Of a DNA stretch of 63,906 bases, positions 25,868-33,741 are shown piece after piece. Source of the DNA: Candidatus Celaenobacter antarcticus (GTDB lineage: Bacteria; Cloacimonadota; Cloacimonadia; JGIOTU-2); contig JAVCDK010000152.1 in assembly GCA_030765865.1 (NCBI GenBank), forward strand, positions 1 to 63,906, read 5' to 3'. The notes under the pieces were generated by a model. It did not search any database. It had not been told where the DNA came from and saw nothing but the letters and a program-made list of their open reading frames with translations. The translations under genes were made by a program, and so were the position numbers. Position 1 is the first letter of the stretch. Every line of letters starts with the position of its first letter.

Positions 25868-26764
25868 TTAATATGGCTCGATATGCACTACCACATCGAG
25901 CACATCGGGTCCATTATTGACAACCTCATCACGCACTTTTTCCGAAATACTATGCCCCTCATAAACTGAAATATCTCCATCAACAAGTACGTGCATATCA
26001 ACGAATATACCGTGTCCGGCATCACGTGTTCGAATGGCGTGAGCATCCTTAACTCCATCAACTCGCATTGCAAGCGAGTGGATATGCTCCTTTTCTTTGG
26101 TTGAAACACCTTTATCGGAAAGTTTCATAATTGCAGGATATACAATATCCCATGAAACTTTCAATATGATCAATGAAACGACAATCGCACCAATGTGATC
26201 AGCAATAGCCCATTGAGGCTTGATAACAGAAATTCCTACTGCAGCCAGTGCAAAAATGGAGCTCAGTGCATCAGATCGGTGGTGCCAGGCATTTGCTATA
26301 AGTGCAGAGGACTTCACTTTTTTACCAATCTTTACATTCCAGTGATACAATAACTCCTTCACAATTATCGAAACCAGTGCGCCAATTATGGCAATCTGTC
26401 TCGGCTTAACAAGATGCACATCACGAATCGTGGAGATCGCATTGTAGCCAATTCCAATTGCAACTGCAGCAAGACCAATCCCAATAAAACTAGTGATAAT
26501 TGTCTCGATCCGCCAATGCCCGTAAGGATGGTCTTTATCCGGTGGTGCCGACCAGTATTTAACCCCAATCAGCACAGCAGCATCGGTAACCATATCGGAA
26601 AGACTGTGAATTGAATCTGCCACAATTGCCTGGCTATGCCCGATAATACCTACGATGAATTTTATCATGGAGAGAATTAGATTTACAAAAAGCCCAACCC
26701 AGGTGACTTTTTTGATCTCGCGGTTTTCAGATTCTGTATTGCATATATTCAGGGAATGTTCCAT
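25868..26764 (-). CDS. Cation diffusion facilitator (CDF) family metal exporter
   Basis: 298 residues with six transmembrane helices (about 25-205) followed by a cytosolic ferredoxin-like domain (about 215-298). Helix 2 carries DSIHSLSDMVTD and helix 5 carries HHRSDALSS, the paired metal-site Asp/His positions of CDF transporters. The C-terminal part has HIHSLAMRVDGVKDAHAIRT, typical of the regulatory domain. It exchanges divalent metal (Zn, Fe, Mn, Co or Cd; identity not visible) for protons in the inner membrane. It is the last gene in the leftward direction after the redox/permease operon and may share its transcript. Confidence 0.9.
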   Translation of the reverse strand: MEHSLNICNTESENREIKKVTWVGLFVNLILSMIKFIVGIIGHSQAIVADSIHSLSDMVTDAAVLIGVKYWSAPPDKDHPYGHWRIETIITSFIGIGLAAVAIGIGYNAISTIRDVHLVKPRQIAIIGALVSIIVKELLYHWNVKIGKKVKSSALIANAWHHRSDALSSIFALAAVGISVIKPQWAIADHIGAIVVSLIILKVSWDIVYPAIMKLSDKGVSTKEKEHIHSLAMRVDGVKDAHAIRTRDAGHGIFVDMHVLVDGDISVYEGHSISEKVRDEVVNNGPDVLDVVVHIEPY

Positions 26765-26848
26765 AAAGTCATCTATCCTTCTTTGTTGAATTAAGGCAAG
26801 AATTTTATTTACACCCCTTTAGCTATTTTCCTCGCTGCCTATATTCAA

Positions 26849-27085
26849 CTATTGTGTTTGAAGAATTTTCTCCAGTTCTTTAGGTGAGTACACCCTGCCT
26901 GTCGATTTCACCGTACCGTTTATGACAAGAGCAGGTGTCATCATAACCTCATACTTCATGATCTCATTAATATCAGTAACTTTCTCAACATCTGCCTCAA
27001 TATTGAGATTCCCCAAAGCTGTGCTTACGTTCTTCTCAAGCATTTTGCATTTCGGGCAACCTGCACCTAAAATCTTTATATTCAT
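26849..27085 (-). CDS. Small thioredoxin-like disulfide protein (CPKC)
   Basis: 78 residues from the ATG at 27085, preferred because AAAGG lies seven bases before it; an ATG at 27100 has no such site. GAGCPKCKMLE places the redox Cys pair at 10 and 13. The end has TPALVINGTVKSTGRV, with the cis-proline region of the thioredoxin fold. It belongs to the small redox-active disulfide proteins that commonly sit next to ArsR-regulated permeases. It would act in the cytoplasm, probably with the CcdA-type membrane protein next door. Confidence 0.82.
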   Translation of the reverse strand: MNIKILGAGCPKCKMLEKNVSTALGNLNIEADVEKVTDINEIMKYEVMMTPALVINGTVKSTGRVYSPKELEKILQTQ

Positions 27086-27178
27086 TATTGTACCTTTCAT
27101 GGATAGGAAATAATCTATCCTGTTTTTGACTTGATCATGTTAATGATTGAGTTCCATTTTTATAAATTGCGTAAGCGA

Positions 27179-27889
27179 TTATATTGTTGTGATCAAAAGA
27201 TAAATACCGCCAAGTATAACTAATACTCCACAAACTTTTTTTACTATAACTGCGCCCTTTGTCTTTTCATTCCAATGTAGGAATTTCTGCACAATTCCCG
27301 CAAAAGTGCCGGCCATTACAATAATGATACAATGACCGAGTGCATATGCAAGGATTAAAAAAGCGCCATATATGATATTGGTGGATGATACGCTGAATAC
27401 GACACCCAGCATTGGAGCCATATAAGCAAAAGTGCACGGACCGAGAGCAACTCCAAAAAGCAAACCGATAACGAAAGCTGCAAGTGGACCTTTCTTTTTG
27501 AACTTCGGCTGATTAGCCATACCAACAAACGGAAGTGGAATAAGTTCAAGCAGATGCAAGCCAATAACAAAGAAAATTACTGCAATAATATAATTTCCGA
27601 TGTTTCCAATATCTCCCAGCATCCTGCCCATTAGACCCGTGATCAGTCCTATTGTACCAATAGTAATGAGAATTCCAACTGAAAAAAGCAATGAAATGAT
27701 AAATGCACGTTTTGTCGAAATACGCCCCTGCTCATCGATGAAACCAATAATGAGTGGAATACTAGTTAGGTGGCATGGACTGAGCAATATACTCAAGATG
27801 CCCCATAAAAAAGAAGCGGTCAAAGCAAGGAAAGTAGAAGTATATAGTGCATTACTCAGCCAGGTAAAAATGCTTTCGATCATGATCAA
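27179..27889 (-). CDS. CcdA/DsbD-type transmembrane electron carrier
   Basis: 236 residues with six hydrophobic helices. Conserved cysteines lie in LLSPCHLTSIP (helix 1) and ALGPCTFAYMAP (helix 4), the pair that shuttles reducing power across the membrane in CcdA/DsbD proteins. The gene's ATG overlaps the end of the thioredoxin-like lipoprotein gene by four bases. A periplasmic thioredoxin (27886-28407) and a cytoplasmic one (26849-27085) flank it, giving a complete thiol relay across the inner membrane. Confidence 0.87.
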   Translation of the reverse strand: MIMIESIFTWLSNALYTSTFLALTASFLWGILSILLSPCHLTSIPLIIGFIDEQGRISTKRAFIISLLFSVGILITIGTIGLITGLMGRMLGDIGNIGNYIIAVIFFVIGLHLLELIPLPFVGMANQPKFKKKGPLAAFVIGLLFGVALGPCTFAYMAPMLGVVFSVSSTNIIYGAFLILAYALGHCIIIVMAGTFAGIVQKFLHWNEKTKGAVIVKKVCGVLVILGGIYLLITTI

Positions 27890-28407
27890 TTCCCTATTAA
27901 CTGAACACCTTGTTCGCTAAACACTTTCAGCACTTCTTCTTTGGGAAAAAATCCTTCATGACGGAAGTATTCATTCCCGTCGCTATCGAGAAAAACCTGT
28001 GTGGGAATGACGCGGATCTTGAATTGCTGAGCATATACATAACCATCTTTGGTTTTTACATCATGAAATATAACCTTAACTTGTGAAGGATATTCTTCCT
28101 TGATCTCCTCCATGATCGGCTGCATCATGTCACAGGGCACACAACCCTTAGAACCAAGTTCAACAAAGATGACCTTTATATTATCTTCTTTAGTAGTGGT
28201 TTCTTTTTCAGCTTCAGGTACCGGTTCTTCCTTTTTTTTTGGCGGAGCAGTGATCTGGTCTTCATCTAAGTTTTTTTCTGATTGATTCTGATTATCCAAT
28301 TGATCCGGATTCGCTTTCGAATATTTTGAATCAGACTCACCTTGAGTACAGCTCAAAAGTATGAATATCATACACACAAATAAGCTTAACATAATTTTAT
28401 GTGACAT
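27886..28407 (-). CDS. Thioredoxin-like lipoprotein
   Basis: 173 residues from the ATG at 28407, which follows AGGAGAAAA; an upstream ATG at 28437 would put the signal peptide out of place. The lipobox LLSC gives Cys20 as the lipid anchor. A flexible, charged linker (about 25-75, rich in Lys, Glu, Pro) leads to a thioredoxin domain with GCVPC (Cys89, Cys92) and the cis-Pro segment VIPTQVFLD. It is anchored in the periplasm and probably receives electrons from the CcdA-type protein encoded next. Confidence 0.87.
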   Translation of the reverse strand: MSHKIMLSLFVCMIFILLSCTQGESDSKYSKANPDQLDNQNQSEKNLDEDQITAPPKKKEEPVPEAEKETTTKEDNIKVIFVELGSKGCVPCDMMQPIMEEIKEEYPSQVKVIFHDVKTKDGYVYAQQFKIRVIPTQVFLDSDGNEYFRHEGFFPKEEVLKVFSEQGVQLIGN

Positions 28408-28414
28408 TTTTCTC

Positions 28415-29536
28415 CTAAACAAATAAATAATTCCCATATAGAAATCCGGCTCCTGCTGAATAAATTACAATCAGAAAGATGTATGTCATCGCTCTTTTGA
28501 AGCCGAGTAATTTATTGAGCACAATGATGTTCGGTAAGCTGAGAGAATAGCCGGCAAGGAAGAGCGCAAGAGCAGGTCCTTTGCCCATCCCAAGCGACAT
28601 CAAAGATTGAATGATTGGAACTTCCGTAAGTGTGGCAAAATACATGAGGGCGCCGAATATCGATGCAAAGAATGTTGAGGTGAGCTTGTTTCCGCCAACC
28701 AATGAATAGACCAACTTTTCGGGCAGTGCCTTCGACAGAATTCCGGCTATAAAAATCCCGGCAAACAAAAAGGGTAGTATCTTTTTAGTGAATGACCAAG
28801 TTTCATCGATCCAACTGGTTCGATACTCTTTATCTATTTTTTTGAAAACTATATACAAAATGACAATCACATACAAAATCAAAAGAGCTGCTTTCAAAGT
28901 GCCATTGATCGCTAATCCGCCTGTGATGAGAAATGCAAGTTGCATAAGGAACAAAATTGCGATCGGTGCAGTTGAAATACTACTTTTTTCGGATGAAGTC
29001 ATAAACCCTTTTTGAGATGAGTCATTATTATTTTTGAACATCGCTCCCATAATTAGCCCGATAAGTATTGCACCGAAAATTGCAAAGAAAAGACGCGTAA
29101 GGGACATTTCCCAGCCGAGAACTGTACCCGTGAGAAAGATCGCTGCAACATTGATCGCTGGTCCTGCATAGAGAAATGCTGTTGCCGGTCCGATACCGGC
29201 TCCACGCTTCCAAATACCTGCAAAAAGGGGCAAGATCGTGCAAGAACAAACTGCCAGAATTCCCCCTGAAATTGATGCAATGGGATATGAAATCCACTTA
29301 TTTGTTTTGGGTCCAAGCAGCTTAAGCACTGCATCCTTTTTCACAAAAACAGCTATTGCTCCCGCTATGAAAAACGCTGGAACCAGACATAGCAATACAT
29401 GATCTCGCGCATATTCATGTAGTAAAGTGAAGCCGTTGATAAGTGCTTGTGATACTAACTTTGTATCAAATGGCAGGAAATAAATTACGAGAAATCCACC
29501 GATCAGCCAGAAAAAAATTTTCCATTCTTTATTCAT
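28415..29536 (-). CDS. Permease of the DUF318/ArsP family
   Basis: 373 residues, eight or more transmembrane helices. The motif GGILAVCSCTILPLFAGIWK, a Cys-Ser-Cys in a re-entrant region, and GPATAFLYAGPAINVAAIF mark the YraQ/ArsP permease family. A second copy of the fold carries MYFATLTEVPIIQSLMSLGM and GPALALFLAGYSLSLPN. Some members export trivalent organoarsenicals; others have no known substrate. It lies just downstream of an ArsR-type regulator and upstream of thioredoxin genes, the usual arrangement in anaerobes. Confidence 0.87.
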   Translation of the reverse strand: MNKEWKIFFWLIGGFLVIYFLPFDTKLVSQALINGFTLLHEYARDHVLLCLVPAFFIAGAIAVFVKKDAVLKLLGPKTNKWISYPIASISGGILAVCSCTILPLFAGIWKRGAGIGPATAFLYAGPAINVAAIFLTGTVLGWEMSLTRLFFAIFGAILIGLIMGAMFKNNNDSSQKGFMTSSEKSSISTAPIAILFLMQLAFLITGGLAINGTLKAALLILYVIVILYIVFKKIDKEYRTSWIDETWSFTKKILPFLFAGIFIAGILSKALPEKLVYSLVGGNKLTSTFFASIFGALMYFATLTEVPIIQSLMSLGMGKGPALALFLAGYSLSLPNIIVLNKLLGFKRAMTYIFLIVIYSAGAGFLYGNYLFV

Positions 29537-29545
29537 GAAATTCCT

Positions 29546-29869
29546 CTATTCTACAGGATGCACACAACATTGCTGCTGTTTGATCTTATCTTCTATAACT
29601 GCGGTTACACATTGGAAAAAATCTGTCACACAAGGCACCTGGAGATGGTAGAACATTTCTAGTCCATCCCTGCGTGATTTTACAATACCTGCAACTTTCA
29701 GCACGCTGATATGCTTGGAGAGAGTTGATTTATCAATATCAAAATATTCCATCAGTTCAGAGAAAGATTTCTCACCTTGTTTCAATAGCTCGATCACGAT
29801 CAACCGCACCGGATGTGCCATTGCTTTGATGATTTCACTTCTTATTTCAGCTTCTTTATAATTGATCAT
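29546..29869 (-). CDS. ArsR-family transcriptional regulator
   Basis: 107 residues from the ATG at 29869, preceded by AGAAGG. A winged helix-turn-helix is clear: MAHPVRLIVIELLKQGEKSF, then SELMEYFDIDKSTLSKHISV and LKVAGIVKSRRDGLEMFYHL. Cysteines late in the protein (VPCVTDFFQC and a terminal QQCC) could bind metal or metalloid or respond to thiol state. It is first in the leftward operon with the permease, two thioredoxins and CcdA, and two inverted repeats lie in its upstream region. Confidence 0.9.
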   Translation of the reverse strand: MINYKEAEIRSEIIKAMAHPVRLIVIELLKQGEKSFSELMEYFDIDKSTLSKHISVLKVAGIVKSRRDGLEMFYHLQVPCVTDFFQCVTAVIEDKIKQQQCCVHPVE

Positions 29870-29886
29870 AGCACCTTCTTTCTTTA

Positions 29887-29902
29887 TTGGCAAATTTGCC
29901 AA
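29887..29902. promoter_or_regulatory. Palindromic operator upstream of the ArsR-type gene
   Basis: TTGGCAAATTTGCCAA is a perfect 16-base palindrome 18 bases before the regulator's ATG. Next to it ACAAGC-N6-GCTTGT (29903-29920) is a second inverted repeat. A TTGACA box on the minus strand (29922-29917) puts the palindrome over the -10 region, a position fitting self-repression. Confidence 0.65.
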
Positions 29903-29918
29903 CAAGCAAATAAGCTTG

Positions 29919-30485
29919 TCAAATTTTTTGTGAAAGATGTTCAAGTAAGATTTTAATTCCTATCCCTATAAGCACAACTCCGCCAAATATATGTGCCCGC
30001 TCACCCCATTTCACTCCTATTGATCTACCCATCATTACACCACAAAAGGAGATAATGAACGTGATTATGCCAATAAAAAGAGCTGGCATGAAAATTGGTG
30101 TTCTCAAAAGGGAAAAACTCAATCCTACTGCGAGGGCATCGATGCTTGTGGTAACAGCTAACCCCAGCAGCAAAAGTAAACTGGTTGGACGAATCAGTTT
30201 TTTCTCCGGGTTGGAACAGAACGCCTCATATATCATTCTGCACCCAATAATTAGCAGCAGCCCAAAGGCGATCCAGTGGTCGAAGCTCTCAATATACACA
30301 TGAAAGAGCGAACCGCCAAACCATCCGATAACGGGCATAAGCGCCTGAAATCCGCCAAAGAAGATAGCTATGATGCACGCCCACAAAACATAGGATTTTT
30401 TTAACGAAATCCCGCTTGCCAGGGATACTGCAAAGGCATCCATCGCCAAACCAACAGCGATCAGAAAAATCTGTATTAATGACAT
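29919..30485 (-). CDS. mntP: Manganese efflux pump MntP
   Basis: 188 residues, six transmembrane helices in two repeats. The family motifs are visible: LAMDAFAVSLASGI near the N-terminus and TTSIDALAVGLSFSL in the second half, each holding the intramembrane Asp that binds Mn2+. It exports manganese from the cytoplasm. It is close upstream of the ArsR-type regulator on the same strand, whose promoter lies at its very 3' end. No recognisable manganese (yybP-ykoY) riboswitch was seen in the upstream 180 bases. Confidence 0.9.
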   Translation of the reverse strand: MSLIQIFLIAVGLAMDAFAVSLASGISLKKSYVLWACIIAIFFGGFQALMPVIGWFGGSLFHVYIESFDHWIAFGLLLIIGCRMIYEAFCSNPEKKLIRPTSLLLLLGLAVTTSIDALAVGLSFSLLRTPIFMPALFIGIITFIISFCGVMMGRSIGVKWGERAHIFGGVVLIGIGIKILLEHLSQKI

Positions 30486-30607
30486 AATATTTCTCTCAGT
30501 AGAGATAGTTTGGAGAAATGCAACTTTCTTTGTCTAATAAATTAATATTATTGCATTCATACCCACAATATTTTTCAGATCCATGACACTGGCAGGAAAA
30601 CTTAGTG

Positions 30608-30887
30608 AATATCGATCGTATAAATAGCAAGAGAAAGATACAACCATAATAGTGAAAAGCACTGTCACACTGAGGTTCTCGAAATGCGACACCCCATTCG
30701 ATAGACCCTTCGACCAGTCTTCGCTACGCTACGCCTTGGCAGGCAAGCTCAGGGTGACAACTGTAAAGGTTGATAAAAAAAACAGATTATCTAAAAGTTC
30801 TATAATAATATACCAGCAAACCCTTTATTCACACACTATTTAGAGAATCTACGTCGGAATTTTGAGGGTATCCCTGAATTAATATTA
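30608..30887 (+). repeat. MITE-like intergenic repeat, copy A
   Basis: The core (30663-30759) has inverted ends TGTCACACTGAG and CTCAGGGTGACA and can fold into a long hairpin. Matching flanks extend the similarity: CATAATAG before the core, and GCAAACCCTTTATTCA and GGGTATCCCTGA after it. The same order of pieces occurs reversed at 48753-49000. No transposase is present. The bases from 30486 to 30607, between mntP and this repeat, hold nothing recognisable. Confidence 0.65.
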
Positions 30888-30929
30888 TTGACGATTTGAT
30901 CGGCTTCAGAAGAAAAGCCATATAGACCT

Positions 30930-31274
30930 AGAAAAATTAGAATTACGGCTAAAAGGAATTCCAGGTGGGAAAGTACTCGATATGGCGAAGGGTGATTTTC
31001 ATGCCCATACCTTTAATAAGAATGAAATAAGAAAGATCGTAAAACATCTTCCACTTTCAAACCTTGAAGAATTAGCATTACTTTTCCCGTGAAAGAGTCC
31101 AAAGACCCTGAGTTTATCCAAAAAATGAAGGAAAGTATTTGTAAAGCACTCGATCGGTATAAAGATATTCCCGATTCTTCAGCATTCGGGAAAAAAGTTG
31201 ATGAAGTCCTGAAATGGATAAAAACTTACGGCTATGCTTCGGCAAGCTCGCTGTTTTTTATTGGGAGAAAATAA
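30930..31274 (+). pseudogene. Decayed SAM-dependent methyltransferase fragment
   Basis: Two short frames abut. The first reads LRLKGIPGGKVLDMAKGDFH, close to the SAM-binding start of class I methyltransferases (GGxVLDxATGxG), then continues to SNLEELALLFP and a TGA at 31090-31092. The second begins at the overlapping GTG at 31089, reads ESKDPEFIQKMKESICKALD and ends YGYASASSLFFIGRK, which looks like the end of the same family. The methyltransferase middle is absent and the join is frameshifted. No upstream ATG restores a full gene. The assignment is from conserved patterns and is moderately sure. Confidence 0.45.
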
Positions 31275-31340
31275 AAGTACTTGTAAAAAAGAAATTCCCG
31301 TGAGAAAATATCTAAGAAACTAATTTGTACCTAAGAAAAT

Positions 31341-32858
31341 TTATTTCCCATTATTTTCTATTTCTAATGGGACTCTTAATAAACCATCTTTTATGTACTT
31401 TACAGTGTCAGGATCAATTCTTCCTGCTTTGAAATATGCCTTCCATTCTGCAACACCGTCGTATGTACAGTGTCTTACAAAATTTAGTATACTATCAGAA
31501 TCTTTTAGATAGGTCCAATGTGGATGTGATTTATTAATAATAATTATTACTCTTGATTCATTATCGGTTGATTCTATTAAAATATATGGATCATTTGCTG
31601 ATAAATCAGAGTCCAAATATATCAAGATCTGTAAATTGTCGATTTTTGCTTTAAGAGAGGCATCCATTCTACCAGTTACGGCTTCAATTAGATTCCTCTT
31701 AATCTTTTTTAATAAATTTTCTCCTGGAATTGTATCAACAAATATTTTATCATGCAAAAGGGTAGAATCCAACTCACTTGAAAATGATTCAAGGGCATTA
31801 ATTGCATCATTATCAGAAACGAATCTTTCGTCGTCTAAGTATTTTCTGTAATCTTGAGCAAATTTCTTATAATCTTGGAATTCTTCTAAAAGTTTAGATT
31901 CTAATTCTTCTTGCTCATTATCAATAAATAAAATTTCGTCCCTTGTATGACTTACATCAAAATCATCAAGAAATAACTCTCCCACTAACCTTTGATTAAC
32001 AAGGTCATTTCTACCTTCTCCATATATAGTTTCTGGTCGATATGAATCCGGCCAACCTTTTATTACTCTTTTAGATTGTATTATTGAGAAACCTGCATCT
32101 CTTCTACTCCCGCTCTCTAATACACCAACCCATCCTGTTATTGTTTTAATTTTATCATCTTTCCCAATTGTAAATTCAAAATCCTTTTTTTTAAGACTAC
32201 CGTCCTTATTAACATGCAACTTATTATTTATCATTTTTTCTCTATTCCATTTCAATAACTCATCGCCTAAAAATATTTTTAAGCCATAATCTTCAAAATC
32301 TAATCTATAAATTGATCTTAAAAAATCTTTGATTTTTCCTTTTGTACGACCACCTAAATTTCGGTTTAAGTCACTAATAAAAATTTTTGTGTAATGTTCT
32401 TTCTCTGGTTTATAATTCTCTTGTAAATTTACATCTCTATTTCCTTTTGCAATCTCATTGACGTCAATAGTTGCTGAATATTCATTAGTTTCATTAAGTT
32501 TTTTTGTTTTTATTACCCACTTATTACCTAGCCAACAAGCTGCTGTTTTCATACCAAGTCCATATTTTGATCTGCCAGCAGGCTTCAATGGCGGCTTGCC
32601 AATCGTTAACGCCCATTGTAATTCTTCTCTATTCATTCCAATTGAATTATCTACAATTTCTAATAAATCATTCGTACTATCATAATCTACTCTAACAGTA
32701 AGTTTTACACCTTCTTTTTCGAATACAGAATCTAATATTTCCTGATTTCCAAAATACGCTTCTGTTGAATTATCTACAAATTCCGCTAGAGCATACCACG
32801 CAGTATATGATAACCTTCTATAAGATAGAATTATTTGTTCACCAAATTTTATATCCAT
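31341..32858 (-). CDS. MORC/MutL-like GHKL ATPase in a restriction-like operon
   Basis: 505 residues. The N-terminal GHKL ATPase is well formed: LAEFVDNSTEAY (25-35, Asn30 as the metal/ATP residue), EIVDNSIGM (68-76) and GRSKYGLGMKTAACWLG (96-112). These fit MORC proteins (ELVDN..DA, YG.G.K) better than HtpG. A second domain (about 160-330: GWVGVLESGSRRDAGFSIIQ, GRNDLVNQRLVGELFLDDFD) is like the transducer/S5 part. The last 170 residues are of unknown fold. It starts one base after the nuclease gene stops. In this context it is probably an ATP-driven clamp or sensor of DNA. Prokaryotic MORC-like ATPases are known from restriction-modification loci. Confidence 0.75.
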   Translation of the reverse strand: MDIKFGEQIILSYRRLSYTAWYALAEFVDNSTEAYFGNQEILDSVFEKEGVKLTVRVDYDSTNDLLEIVDNSIGMNREELQWALTIGKPPLKPAGRSKYGLGMKTAACWLGNKWVIKTKKLNETNEYSATIDVNEIAKGNRDVNLQENYKPEKEHYTKIFISDLNRNLGGRTKGKIKDFLRSIYRLDFEDYGLKIFLGDELLKWNREKMINNKLHVNKDGSLKKKDFEFTIGKDDKIKTITGWVGVLESGSRRDAGFSIIQSKRVIKGWPDSYRPETIYGEGRNDLVNQRLVGELFLDDFDVSHTRDEILFIDNEQEELESKLLEEFQDYKKFAQDYRKYLDDERFVSDNDAINALESFSSELDSTLLHDKIFVDTIPGENLLKKIKRNLIEAVTGRMDASLKAKIDNLQILIYLDSDLSANDPYILIESTDNESRVIIIINKSHPHWTYLKDSDSILNFVRHCTYDGVAEWKAYFKAGRIDPDTVKYIKDGLLRVPLEIENNGK

Positions 32859-32859
32859 T

Positions 32860-33741
32860 TTAGCATAACTCCAATATCAATTTTTTTTTATTTGTTCTTT
32901 TCAAGATGTAATTATCATTAACTCGAGGTATATTATAATCAACTGGCTGCAAATATACCTTATCTGAGTCAACAATCTTCTTCCATTTACTTTTTTTTCC
33001 TTTATATATTATCATAAACGAATCTTCGTCTCCATTTTTGGGATGTTTTAAAATATTTGTGACCGGTTTAAATATTTTCTCTAGAATTGATTTATGATAT
33101 GATTTTGGATTATTCTTTGTGTCTAACACTTCTGGATTAGATACTAATAATAAATTTTGCATCGGTTCTGTAAAACGGCAATGTGATTCTCTTTCGAAAA
33201 TATATGGATAATCTCCACTTATGTGATGTAGATCTAAACCCTTTTTATTTCTGTAAACTTTAAATATACAAATTAATGGCTTTAAATCTTCTAATTTCTT
33301 AATCCATTCTGAATTTATGTCATCCACTATCACCATAACTTGAGGGATATTTTTCGTAACTTCTTGAAGTCTATCTATATCAAGGTTGGGATTTCTTCTT
33401 TTTAAATGTTTTGATTCTTCATAAAAATTATAATCACCATTAACAAAATCATCAATTTGTTTACGAGCATGCCTTATATTATCTTCTATTCTCTCCACTT
33501 CGACTATCCACCATTCTCCGTAATCTTTTCTAATCAGAGAGAAATCAGGTCTGCTTTTTTCGTCTTTTTCTCTATGCCTAATTGTTTTCCCATAAGCAAC
33601 AGCAAAATAATCATCAAATATTATTTGAATTTTCGATTGTATTGTTCTATCATATTGATATTCTCTATAAGGTGCTATCACCTTTAGTTCATCATACCAT
33701 ATATTTTCCTTAGTAGTCCAAATTTTAGATATTTTACTCAT
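32860..33741 (-). CDS. PD-(D/E)XK-like nuclease candidate
   Basis: 293 residues with no close family recognised. A nuclease-like core is suggested by RPDFSLI (Asp66) followed by EWWIVEVER (Glu81, Glu83), the pattern D-x(14)-E-x-E, where the usual ExK Lys is replaced by Glu. A helix with conserved-looking Arg and Gln (HARKQIDDF) follows, as in many PD-(D/E)XK folds. The C-terminal half may bind DNA or protein. The start overlaps the methyltransferase stop by four bases and its stop is one base before the ATPase ATG. The three genes thus behave as one unit. The nuclease call is inferred from motif and context. Confidence 0.55.
   Translation of the reverse strand: MSKISKIWTTKENIWYDELKVIAPYREYQYDRTIQSKIQIIFDDYFAVAYGKTIRHREKDEKSRPDFSLIRKDYGEWWIVEVERIEDNIRHARKQIDDFVNGDYNFYEESKHLKRRNPNLDIDRLQEVTKNIPQVMVIVDDINSEWIKKLEDLKPLICIFKVYRNKKGLDLHHISGDYPYIFERESHCRFTEPMQNLLLVSNPEVLDTKNNPKSYHKSILEKIFKPVTNILKHPKNGDEDSFMIIYKGKKSKWKKIVDSDKVYLQPVDYNIPRVNDNYILKRTNKKKLILELC

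Noticed and set aside
30486-30607. Manganese (yybP-ykoY) riboswitch upstream of mntP
   Set aside because: The conserved loops of that riboswitch could not be found on the minus strand in this region.
30663-30759. Possible small non-coding RNA from the palindromic core of the MITE-like repeat
   Set aside because: The symmetrical ends and a second copy elsewhere fit a repeat element; no promoter or terminator of its own was seen.
31341-32858. Second HtpG/Hsp90
   Set aside because: Although a GHKL ATPase, the motifs LAEFVDNS and KYGLGMKTA and the restriction-like neighbours fit MORC/MutL-type proteins rather than Hsp90, and the HtpG middle domain is absent.
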